A stretch of 53,670 nucleotides of DNA, from the NCBI GenBank assembly GCA_025765595.1, contig JAIVFH010000192.1, forward strand, positions 1-53,670. The letters run 5' to 3'. This stretch comes from Obelidium mucronatum. Lineage: Eukaryota; Chytridiomycota; Chytridiomycetes; Chytridiales; Chytriomycetaceae. Positions 28,198 through 43,248 of this stretch are shown piece after piece (the first letter of the stretch is position 1; each line of letters opens with the position of its first letter). The notes under the pieces were generated by a model, which was not told the DNA's origin, searched no databases, and saw only the letters and a program-made list of their open reading frames with translations. Both the position numbers and the translations under genes were made by a program.

Positions 28198-31100
28198 ATG
28201 ACAACGCGTTTGCCGCCGCTGCCGACAATCAATGAACCAACAACAGCAGCCACATCAAGCCAAAAAGCTCACAACACCCTCAGACACGCAGGCTCGATGC
28301 CAGTCTTTTCCATCAACCACCACCACCATCACTACAAAGGAAAAACAACAACCACATCGTGTCTTCCCAACTATCAAGAAAACACAACTCTGATCCAAAC
28401 TTGACTGAAACCACATCTGCAAAGAGAAACCTCCTACTCCTCCTCCTCCTCAATAGACGACAACACCACCCACAATAATTCAACCAATCCGAAAACCAGA
28501 ATGGCTTAAAACAATCCCCAAACTCCAAAACCCCAACAAGGAAACTTACCCAAAGGCGCGTCCATCCTCTTTCGCACAGAGTTCTCTGATCTCGACCTCG
28601 AACTGCAAAACGCTCAACAGGTCTTGAAAACGTGGGGTACAAGTGCAAGCGAAAGCTCTTGAAGCGTTGGTCTGTGCAAACAAGGATCCTGAAATCTTAT
28701 AAACAACCTGTTGTTGTAGCGGCGGCGGCTGTGACTCCACCCAGTGAACAAACTACGACGACAACTCCTAAAACTGATCGATTGACGAGTGCGAAAAACG
28801 CGTCTGCTTCCAAACGGCAATCCCCACCCAAAAGCGCGTCCAAAACAGGAACAGGAGCAGCAGCAACAGCAACAGCAAACAATCTAAAAGCAACAACAAC
28901 CTCAAAAACTGGGAAAAGCGCAACAAGTCTCATAAAGAAGGGACCCTCCATCCATCTACCTGTTGGAAAAGATCCTCGAACTGGAATCACGATTGGAGAA
29001 GAGAATGTGACTTCTTTGTTGGCTAGTAGTAGTACGATGGAGCAGCAACATAACGCAACTCCAACAGCAACCATCAAAAAGAAAAACCCAAACCCGAAAA
29101 CTGGCCCGACTGTCTCTGGGACAAGAATTTCACCCTCACGCCAATGTACATTAGCGAAACTCTCTACAGACTTGCACCTGACGACGAAACCTTGACACAC
29201 CTCCGCGACAGCCCGCTCAACAAAACCGAATGGGTCACGAAAATAATCCACGAGAGGGCATTGATGCTAGAAAGACTGGCACACCTTGAATCACGGTTCG
29301 GGGTTGCGGAAAAGGATATGAAGTGGATTGCGGGACATCGCGATTATGGGGCTTCGAAATCAATGATGGTTTCGACAATCTTTTCCGATTATGCACAGGA
29401 TAATGCTTTGAGAGTTCCTGGGCTTGGGGTGTCCGGAATCGGATGTTCCCTGTTTCTGAATTAGGTAATGTGGTGTACATGTGTGGTGTGGGATGTAGGG
29501 TGGCACACTTGCACTGTTATGCACACTACGCACATACTCATGAGATCACGTTTTTTTTGGCTTCTTTTTTTACTTAGAGCTACTTCACCTCGGCGCACCG
29601 ACCTCAGGAATATTTAACCAAGTCCGAAACGTCATGATTTCACGCACAGACAATGGCCTCCAACACCTATGGCTTATGAAAAGAAATATTTCAGATAACT
29701 TTGAAGTACCAGGGATCTTGGAAGTAGAATCAGCAGACCACTTTGGCAACAACGACATCATCACCAACAACAATACCTCCAACAATAACAAACTCCGCGC
29801 CTTGGAACCACCAAAACAGATTTCAAAAAAACCAAAAAACTCAATGAAACCATTCCAACAAGACGAAACTCGGATCCTCACCAAAATGCGACAACGCGTC
29901 AACTTTTTACGGAACCCACGGTTCCCATACACGCATCCACCAGTAGATTGTATTGGAATCCTGCGTGAAGACGTCATGCCCATCAATGCCGTCGCTGCCG
30001 CCAAACCCCATCTACACCACCTCCACCACAACAACCACCACAGCCGGAATAATCGCCCTCCCCTCCCCATCCATCAGCATTCACAAACTACCAACCCCAC
30101 CAAACATACACCCAACACGTGACCCTGAAAAACCAAAGCACCCATTCCGTCCGTTTCAGAATGAGTATCCCGCCACCGTACCACGAATACTCACCCTTTT
30201 TTAAAGTGACGATGGTGGGTACACCGAGTCAAGGTGGTGGTGGTGGTGGCGGTGGTGGTGGGCTTGTGGCGCCGGGTATGGGGTGTGTGTATCGGGTTGA
30301 GTTTACAGCCGGATACGCTTGCGGATTATAAGCAGGTGTTGGTTGTTTCTACAGAGGTTAGTGGTGGTGGTGGAACGGGCGGAGTGAGTGGTGGTGGTCA
30401 GGAGGAGCCTTTTGTAGTGGTGTTGACGGGGGAGAGGGCTGCGCCAGAGTTGACGATGCCGGATGTTTTGCATTGTGGGCCGTGTCGGGATGGGTTTGTA
30501 GCTGTTCGGACGTGGAAGTTTAAGAATGTGGGGGGGCCGGGGAGGTTTATGATTTTGGGGAGAGATGGGGAAGGTGGTGGTGATGGTGGTAAGCGGGATG
30601 TGGCAAGGATGTTTGAAGGGATTGGGCATTATGTTACTGAGGAAGAGTATCGTAAGGCTATTGGAGGTATGTAAAACAAAAAGATTTTTTTTATTTTGGG
30701 ATCGTCCTTTTACATCGTCTGTGTGCATTTTTGAAACTACTTAGACAAGGCAAACGAACTGCCACACAGCCATACACTTACTCAAGACGCCTTTGAAATC
30801 TATCCATCTTATTTCTCACTCTTGACTGGAGAATCCAAAGAAATCACGGTAAAATTCCGCGCCGCCCCGATCATGGACGACAACGAATCAGCACCTACCT
30901 CTGCCAAAACAACAGCAACGCAAAAACAGGCACCAAAAAAAGACACATTTAAAATCGAAACGATCCTCCAAATCGCGTGCGACAACTGTCAAGTCCTCAC
31001 GTTACCACTCCGCGCCAACATCCAGAAACCAACCGTCGCAATCACAGCGTGCGACCCGCCACACATGCGTGTGTTGGAGCAAGAATCCTGGGATATCGAG

Positions 31101-34100
31101 GGGGTTCGGTTTGGATTTGGGAGTCAGAATTTGGCTGCGACTACTACCTTGTCGTTGACCGTCAAGAATATGGGGAGATTGAGGTTACCGTTTCGTTGGG
31201 TTCCTGTAGAAAATCCTGGGAATACGGTTGGAAAAAAGAAGAATTATTCCGTGTCGTTCGGTGCGGATGGCGGTGGTGGTGGTGGTATTGGAGGAGGAGA
31301 AAATGGAGACTCTCTGATAACATTGAGCGATTCATTCACCTTCTCTCCCTCAGAAGGAGTGTTCCCACCAAACGGAGAAATCACATTCCAAGTCTCATTC
31401 ACACCGACAAGAGTCAAAAAGTATGACGTGATTGGTCGGCTCTGTCTTTTGGAGGAAGGAGAACGCGTGTATGTGGACAAGGAGACTGGCACGGCATGTG
31501 TCTTCACCAACAAGAACGACGGCAGCATTCAGGCGGTTGAGCCGGAATGCGTTCTGGAGATTTTCTGTACAGGTATCGGACTCGAATACACTGTACAAGT
31601 GAAACCCGAGTTGATTCTGTGTCCATCGGATATCTACGTGGGGTATTCCAAGGAAACGCATATCCGGATCGTGAATAGTAGTATTTCAGCGGTTTCGTAT
31701 GAATGGAGTGTTGAAGGAATAGATACCTCTGTAATGCAGTTGGCGATTTCTGTGCCAGATGTGGATTCTGTGGCGCCTGGAAGGGATTTGGAGTTTTTGG
31801 TGTCCATGGTGGGAGTTTTTCCAGGTAATTTGAGCATATTCTTTATGCGTGAGATCTGTTTGTTGTCGCTCATTTTTCTTTTATTCCCTTCCAAAAAAAA
31901 AAAAAAAGGAATCGTTTGCGGCACACTTGTCTGTAAAACCGCCAATGGAATCGGCCCTTTAATTCGTGTACCAATTCACGCAAAAATCAGCTTGAAACCA
32001 GGAGATTTGGAATTTGGAGCCACAAGGATTGACTTTGGGTTGATTGCGTTGGGGTCCTTGTCAGAATGCGTAGTACCACTCGCGAATAATTCAAAGCTCC
32101 CGTTACATTACAAACTAGTTGCGCATCCATCGTCTTCATCTCTGGCGGTGCATGAACCAATTCAGGGAGCTGAAAACACTGACACAGGAACTGCTGCTCC
32201 TTGGGAAGTAAATATCTCGGCCCCAGAAGGGATCCTTAGCCCCGGCGAGCAAATCAACCTCGCTCTCGTATATACACCTAAAGCCTGTCAAAATTTCTCT
32301 GGCATTTTGGCCTGCGAAATCCTATCGCCATTTGGCGGCGACTCATTAGAAATCAACACAACGTTGAAACAACAAAAGACGGTTTTGGTAACAGCCATCA
32401 AAATGCATGCGCTAGTTCAAACTCCCCATGCGAAAATCCAGCATCCATCCACTTCGTTGTTGTGTTTTGTAAATGTCCCGTTTGTATGGACACTCACAAT
32501 CACAAACGAGACGCTGCTTCCAACGAGACTTGAATGGAAGCATCCCCACAAAGGCAGCAATAACAGCAATACCATGATTCATTTTCACCCCGCTCATATA
32601 GAACCACTTGGTCCCGCAGAATCAATGGACGTACAAGTCGAATTGACTTTCACGGATATCGGGGACAGCCAGGTTGTCGAATTCGAATGCCATGTTGATG
32701 GAATGGTTGAAGAAAACGGCGGGGTGTTGAAAGCGCGGGTGGAGGCTGATGTGGTAGGATTGAGTGTTGATTTGAAGTTCCCTTCCGTGCGCCCGACAAC
32801 AGCAGCAATTGCATCTCCAGCTGCAAAAATAGAAAGAATCATCACGCAGGATGGAAATTCCAGAGAAATGTGCGTGTTGGAGAAGAAGTCAAGTTTGGAC
32901 TTTGGGAATGATTGCCCCATATTTGAAACTAGGACTTTGGAGTTCATCATTCAAAACAAGAGTGCGATTGCTTCTCCGTTTCGGCTTTGGGTGGAGAGTT
33001 TTACGGCCTTAGGGGTTGATAAACCTGGATTTGATGAGGACGTTGTTGCTGATTCTACAGCATGCAAAGGTATTTTTTTCTTCATAGGCTTTTTTTGGAA
33101 AGCATGCTGATATAATATGGATCAGGTTCAGGTGCTTGGGAAACTGATTCTTCAACCAACCTGAAAAACCAAAAATCGGATTCTCTTCAACCACCGGGAA
33201 AGCAATGGCTGGACAACATGACAGCTGTTCGGAAAACGATACAAAGAATGAACCTCGTTCTCAAAGAAGGAAGAGGAGCCGCGTTCCACCCAACACCCAG
33301 CCACGGCATAATCGCCCCGTTCGGCCACATTAAAGTCAAAGTAACAAGTTACAACAATTTGGTAGGTCTTTATAAGGATAACCTCGTTTGCGAAGTCGGA
33401 TCGTGGTTGCGGCAAGTAGTGCCCATGTCTCTGGGCGTAGATGGAGTCCCTGTAAAGTTTTCTGGCGCTCAGTTGATGGCTTCCAAGAATATCAGTAAAG
33501 TGGATCGCATCAACTTTGGAACTCAGATTGCGCAGCATGGGCGTCGGGTCCCGCTTCCAGCGTTTGGAATGGATTATTATACCCATGCGAGAAAGTCTGT
33601 GTTTTTACGACTTGGGAATCCTTCCGTGTATGGTAGGAATCCAAGGAATGCGGGAATCTACTTTGGACGAAGTTGATGAAGACACTCCAATTGCCAATGT
33701 TACGAAAAAGGAGATTCAGGTTGAAAATCAATCTCCACGCACAATATGCTTACGATGGAATGTGTTTGTAAAGCGGCAATCACTGAGTTCCATTGTTGCG
33801 CAGCAAAAAGCAGGGGCTTTACCAACCACAGCGGAAATAGACGCACTTTTGTTGGACGAGCTGATAAACAATAACCCAATGGCGTCTCCAGTAGTGATAC
33901 AGCCCTGCTCCAATGTTCATCCCCGCGTTCCAAACCGTTTCCGCACGGATATCATTTTGTGCCAAAGAGACTGGATACTACAAGGCTTTGTTAGTCGCTG
34001 ACGTTGGATATGTTCAACCAGACGGGTCAATTAGCTATTCACCAAACGGAGACAGTATGGAAGGAGAAGAAGACTTTTTGGATAATAATGGAGCCAGTTT

Positions 34101-35362
34101 TGAAGGCAGTCTCATGGCCCCACTTCAAAAATTGCAAGAAAAGGAAAACGCTCGGTTCCCACAAGATTTAAGTCTCCCACGAATCAGGAAAAGTGCGGCT
34201 TTTGGTTACAAGCCAAAGTGATTGAGCCTATCCTAGTTGTGGATGATCCTAGTCTTTCGGCGGCAGTCCGCGGCGAAAGGGAGATGACGAGATTAAGAAT
34301 AAGAGTTCAGCAATCTGGTTCAAACGAGTCAAAGATGATGAAATCAGCAGAAATGGAGCGGCTCCATAAAAAGAGGCAGGAGGAAGTCAAGGAACAAAAG
34401 CTTGAAACAAGAAGCGTGAGGAAGCTGAGAGAAAGAGGCAGATTCTACTCGCCCAGCACAACAACACACAAAGCTGTTTTCATATACTCCTGATGAATTG
34501 AATCCATCGATTGTCAATAGCCATGTGTTTATGGATGAGAAACTCGGGCTAGGACGTGTCTGACACAACGTCCAGTGTTTCGAAACTAATGTACATGTAC
34601 GATGATGAAGGCGCCAACAACGTATATTACGCTTCGAAACTATACCGACACGCTCAGCAGTTTTTGTCTGAGTGTTTCTTCCAAGGATATCTTTAAAGTG
34701 GCCAAAGTGGAGAAGCCACAAACTCCATCTGCTCGTGTCCCGAAAGCATCAACCAAGCAAGAAACTAACTTTTGAACATCGCACATTAAGCCTTGTAGGA
34801 ACTCCGAGAATTAAGCCATCGAACGGATCAGGCATCGTATCGGACCTCTCGAGTCAGTGCAACAGCAGCAAGACTCCCATTCACGGCACCAACTGCAAAG
34901 AATACAACTTCTAAATCAACAACGAGTTTATCAAAAGTCTCAATGGTTACTTCAAAGCCAGAATCCTCAAAGAAAGGAAAGACGCCCGTGCTATTGGGCG
35001 AAGAAGAGGATGAACTCTGTGATGACATGATTTACGAGTTGAATCCGATGGAAACTATCAGAATTGCGGTAGAATGCATCAATACTGATATTTTGAAAAC
35101 AACTACAATCGAGGACAATTGCTCAACGAATCCTTCCTATTTACACTCCCGTGCCACATCACCGTCAATGGTGGAGGGTGGTTTGAATAATTCGCAATTG
35201 GGAGTCGATTCTAGACCTGGAACTGCAAACAAAAAGTCAATGGTGTTTGCTGTTGGAGGTGCTGAAGCGGAAGATCATAGTAGAGATTATGTCAAAGGCC
35301 ACTTGAAGGTTTTGTTCACAAACGGAAGCATTCAATCAATTCCAATTCTATGCGAAGACTAA
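28198..35362 (+). CDS. DLEC1: DLEC1 (CFAP81) ciliary/flagellar ASH-domain protein
   Basis: A large axonemal protein built from immunoglobulin-like ASH/HYDIN domains. Segments in order match the DLEC1 plan. A helical part (YISETLYRLAPDDETLTHLR, IIHERALMLERLAHLESRFG) is followed by MRQRVNFLRNPRF. Then come VTLKNQSTHSVRFRM, LVAPGMGCVYRVEFT and PDTLADYKQVLVVST. Next are LTMPDVLHCGPCRDGFVAV and ILQIACDNCQVLTLPLRANI, followed by several ASH repeats with xxFGxxxxG strands. After these come EGRGAAFHPTPSHGIIAP, YKDNLVCEVGSWLRQVVP, INFGTQIAQHG and a final part ending in IQSIPILCED. Poly-Gly and Asn/Thr-rich insertions occur. Several short introns are present, but the frame also changes without introns (for instance near 30303), so the exact protein cannot be read. 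Start at 28198 is tentative. Presence fits a flagellated zoospore. Confidence 0.8.
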
Positions 35363-35412
35363 AGGTCTAGAAAAACACAGTCTCCTTAATAAAAAAGAAA
35401 CAATAAGAATCA

Positions 35413-36220
35413 TCAAATCAATTTTAGTTCCAATATAACGTGATCCAAGTCATCCACAAACTCTGCATCCAACAAATCGCGAGATACTTCTTTGCATTCC
35501 AACCCAGCCCATTTAGCCATCTTGAAAAATCCTTCTTCACCGAGACCACGCTTCTTGAATGCCATGTACACGACAGTATCTTTGTGACATAATGCTTTGA
35601 TTGTTTTCGCCAAGTTCTTGTGCTGCCCAGCAAGATACAAAATCTCGGAAGCAATAATAATATCGAATGACGTCCTTGGAGATGTCGAGCTCGAATCTCT
35701 TTGGGTTGCCGCTGCTAACCGATTCAAGACGCGTTCATGGCACGAGGAAACCCCCCACGTCAGCTCCTCGGCGCCACCCCAGGGATATGAATCAACCGGT
35801 GCACCTTCGTTTTCGTTCGAATTTCCGCCATCGTCCTTTTCCTCCTTCCAGTGCCCAAGATTCCAGTTGACATTCGCATCCAACCTTCGCAAGACTTCAG
35901 CATCAATGTCCGTCCCGATCACGCATTTTGCACCATATGCCAGCACGACTAGAGGAAGAAGTCCAGATGTTCCAGATCCAAGCTCCAAGACTGTTTTATT
36001 CGCGAATGGGTGGGGCTTTGTTCGCTTTTTCGGGTTGCTGTTATTATCCCCCAAGCTCTCAATATACTTTGCAAGTAAGTACGAGGCATCCTATTAATAC
36101 TGTTTAGGTCTGTGCCAAATTATGTTTGCCTCTGTACCCAAAAGCGAAGACCAGTGTTATGATCCAGATCGATAGCAACGTTGCTCAAGTCGGGGGCCTT
36201 CAGAACAACTGGTGTGTTCC
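35413..36220 (-). CDS. Seven-beta-strand protein methyltransferase (METTL21/family 16 type)
   Basis: An S-adenosylmethionine-dependent methyltransferase of the lysine-methylating family 16. The exon at about 36220-36130 reads LSNVAIDLDHNTGLRFW and splices to DASYLLAKYIESL, the usual W-DAS-x-LA-x-Y lead-in. Motif I is VLELGSGTSGLLPLVVLAYG with the acidic turn CVIGTDID. The later FDIIIASEILYLAGQHKNL corresponds to the D/E-x-x-Y post-II motif, and the end is HVILELKLI. The length of about 250 residues fits the family. An Asn/Glu-rich insertion (KEEKDDGGNSNENEGAP) lies between motif I and post-II. The first exon is not resolved. Substrates in this family include elongation factors and chaperones; which applies here cannot be told. 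It is convergent with DLEC1 (50 bp apart). Confidence 0.8.
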
Positions 36221-36684
36221 TACTTTTTTAATATCATTTGTTGCCACTTCGAACACGTTTATGTATGTTACAAACTTTTGTGGTTGTTGAAGTGGAAGGT
36301 TTGCTCTTTCTGATGACTGGCGGCAGCATGGATGTTCTTGAAACCGCCTACATATGAAAGTGCGGCAGTTCAGGTCAGGTGGAGAACAGAGCGACTCGAG
36401 GGTGAGTCGGAACCAAGCAATTACCACGGCACAATGTCTGTTGCGCTCGACATGTTTTCCTGAATTTTAAATGGATTGCAATTGGACAAACGAGACAGCA
36501 ATGTCTTCAAATAAACGGTTATGGAGCCTCGGGCATTTACGAAATAGAGCTGGGAAATATGTCAGACAGATTCCTTCGATGATTACAAATCAATGGTATA
36601 TTCGCATGACTGTCTGCTTTTTCTTTGCGGCGAGTACGGCATGAAGTTATCAGTATGTATAGGCATTTATTGATGTTGAGAACC
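36221..36684. other. Spacer between Prp22 3' end and methyltransferase
   Basis: It probably contains the unresolved first exon and promoter of the methyltransferase and the 3' end of the Prp22 transcript. Both are on the minus strand. No independent gene, RNA or repeat was recognised. Confidence 0.5.
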
Positions 36685-40513
<3,829 letters not shown>

Positions 40514-41479
40514 TTTTCTTGACTTGCTGTAAGAGTCTATCGTGAAACAGTATTATTGAGATTCCTATAATTCGCATAATTGTAAGTAGTTAATTTCTCG
40601 AATGGTTAATCTCTCGAATCATATGCAACTTAATTAAATTCCACTCGGTGCCTTTATTTTTTGTAAAGCCATCAACTGATGGAATGGTGGCAGCAGCGGG
40701 CAACGCGCTTGGAATCAAAAAGAAGAAAAGGGGGCATCTTTTCAGGGAAAGATTGGTAGAGAGAGGGGAGGAAGGGAGAGATGGGCAGGGGCCCGAAAAA
40801 GAAAGGGACAATGATGCTCAACAAATAAAGGAGCAATGGGGAGAAGGGAGAGGGGAGAGATATCAAACAAACAATTAATAAGTCTAGCGAATAACAAGAG
40901 CAACAAAAACCAAAACAGGGGATGAAAGGGATAAAACAAAAGAACAAACAAGAAACCAACCAAAAAAAAGAAGAAACCAAACACAAGGAATGAACAAAAA
41001 AAACAACAGGTATCAAATCGAAAGAAGAAGAAAAAAACGAGGCTGGGTGGTTTTAAAGTTTGAGAAACCAAAACAAGGATACTTGGCTGCAAAAAACATT
41101 TATGAGGGACGCAGGAAATGCTCGTGGTTTTTCTTTCTCATATGACTGTTGGGTTTTCCGCTCGTGGTGTGAAGGTTTTGACCATCATAATATGAGTTGA
41201 TTGATACATCTTGTCGGTCTTGGATGTCTTATTTTTTTTTTTTTTTTTTTGGCGTAGAAGCGGAGGATTGGTACAAGAGGTGTGACACAAGGGACTGGTT
41301 GGAGAGAACTTGAATTAAGACGAATAACAGGAGATAGTAGAGTGGGAAGAAATAATGGTAATAGTATGACTAAACAAAAGGTGAGAGTAGAAGAAGTAGT
41401 AGATGGAAGAGGTACTTTGCCAAGAAGTAGTAGGAAGGAAAAATGAACTAGTTTTATGGCTCTTTGATTTGGCTTCTTT
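40514..41479. other. Intergenic region with a long purine-rich strand
   Basis: No gene is visible. From about 40725 to 41045 the plus strand is very rich in A and G (for example GAGAGAGGGGAGGAAGGGAG followed by A-rich, C-poor DNA). A T22 tract lies at 41230-41251. It lies upstream of Prp22 and downstream of the Q-rich gene, so it may combine a promoter and a 3' region. Confidence 0.6.
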
Positions 41480-42288
41480 TTACCAACGAGCGAAGGGGGA
41501 AGCAGGAGAAATGGGTTGCTCCTGGCTGCCGTTCCCGTACTGGTGGTTCCCATACGAATTGCGTTTCAAGTCCGCCACGGACGAGCGATGAGACATTGGA
41601 CGATTAGGTCTCTGGTAGTTATTCTGAGGTTCCTGCTGGTAATAGTTCATCTGTTGGTGCTGCTGTTGGTGTTGCTGTGGGTGGTTGAGTTGCTGCTGGT
41701 TGAGCCACGGCTGCTCATACTGTTGCTGTGGTTGATGTTGCTGGTTGTTGTTGTTGAATGATCCAACCGAGTTCATCTTGCGCAAGGCAGAGCCCGCTGG
41801 AGCTGCCACACTGTCTCTGCGCTGGCCCCAGTTTCCTGGTCTGTCTGGCCGCGCCCACTGCTTCTTCGAGCGAACAATCACAGGAAAGAAGATATCGTTG
41901 AGCTTCGTTTGGCTGAACCAGTTTTAGGTTTTACGTTTTAGTCTTTTTTTTGCGTTCTTCACCCCAGTCCTGCGTCCAACTACTTACGCTGCATACACTT
42001 CGTCGTGGCTCTCGCCAATGATCTGGATCGCATTCTTATCCTTGATGTACGCAATGTCTGTGAATGTGTCGATCGCAATCTTGCTGTGGAAGGAAAGAGG
42101 GGACATTGGGTGGTTAATTACATCCGCTTGAGCACTCTGCGTACTACTCACGCAATCGCTTCTGCATCGGGCCCGCTGCGCAGCCTGGCTTCGTCCCATC
42201 CCGGGGGACAGTAGCAGAAGCCGGTGATGTCGGTGGTCTCTTGCCCTTCCGGGGAGGCGGATGTTGGCGGAGAAGGGGGTGCTTGCAT
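41480..42288 (-). CDS. Small protein with possible KH-like core and Gln/Asn-rich tail
   Basis: Not recognised as a named gene. Three exons are supported by GT-AG junctions: MQAPPSPPTSASPEG...FCYCPPGWDEARLR from the ATG at 42288, then KIAIDTFTDIAYIKDKNAIQ IIGESHDEVYAA, then QTKLNDIFFPVIVRSKKQWA and a tail with long Gln/Asn runs (41760-41640) ending ISPASPFARW. The middle section, alternating strands with an I-x-G turn followed by an Ala-rich helix and LNDIFFP, resembles one alpha/beta unit of a KH RNA-binding domain, but the GxxG loop is not evident. The Q/N-rich tail is typical of RNA-granule proteins. An RNA-related role is a guess; the exon structure is fairly sure. Confidence 0.6.
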
Positions 42289-43248
42289 GGTTGGAGAAAA
42301 GTAGATTTGCGAAAAATCTGCGACAAGTGTCGCGTGATTAAAGTGCGTGAATTCGAACAGTGTTTGAACTGCTGTGTGTTGGTTCTAATGCAGGGAATAA
42401 TTGTCGGGTGGGTGGTGTGGTCAGGGTGAACCAAACCAAGGAGCAATCATGTGTATACACATGAAACATTTATCTATAATGCCAGACTAATGAAAGTTTG
42501 TGTGTCACTGCGCTGGTTCTGTGCAGAGGAGAGGTTATCCGATGAGTGGAAACTGATGTCAAACTTACGGCGATAACTGCAAACCATCTCCATTTGAAAC
42601 ACGCTTGTTCCAGGACAAAGTTACAACGTTTATAAATAGCATAAACTCCTATTAGTCAATGCAGTGCTGTAATACTCATTTGATGTCAACTGTAAACACT
42701 GCGAAAATGGTATGATAATGACTCATCTCCTTCAATCAACAAATAAAAAATCGCCTTATAAAAGACCATCTGAGAATCTGCATCGCTACTCACGCTCAAA
42801 TAAAAGCACAAAGACAACCCCAAAGTTAAAACTAATGCCCATTGAATTCCTAACAATGAATCCGCACACTGCGGCCACTCTGACCAAGCCACACCATCAA
42901 ACAGGAGAGCATTTCCCTTCAACAATGTCGCGACCACAACAGCAAACGCATTCTGAGTCTATGCCAGAAGCTTCACGGATACGAACCATGCATTTGTACG
43001 AAAAACACAAGGCCAATGTTATGGATGAATATCTTGTTCAATTTTCGTTCTGCTGAAAGAACAAAATTCTCAATATCAAGTGTGTAATTATATCGCAATA
43101 AAAACTTTTAAAAAATGATGTACAGATTTGTTTTTTTACTGTTGCCCGAGACTGTAAACATGGATATTCCCAACAAAATAATAATGATAGTAATAACTAT
43201 TATCATCCTTGCAAAACATATCATATTTTCGTGCTTTCATGTCACGCG
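42289..43248. other. Intergenic region with a possible small membrane-protein ORF
   Basis: No family was recognised in this 960 bp. On the minus strand 42937-42686 encodes 83 residues with one hydrophobic segment (WALVLTLGLSLCFYL). On the plus strand 42712-43056 encodes a basic, low-complexity 114-residue ORF; at most one of the two overlapping frames can be a gene. I call neither. Confidence 0.4.

Noticed and set aside
28313..28820. Arg-rich minus-strand ORFs under the start of DLEC1
   Set aside because: They are reverse readings of low-complexity, Thr/Pro-coding DNA and have no family match; the plus strand continues into DLEC1.
40672..41092. Minus-strand hydrophobic ORFs rich in Phe and Leu
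   Set aside because: They are a by-product of the purine-rich plus strand (TTC/CTT codons), with no start context or splice support.
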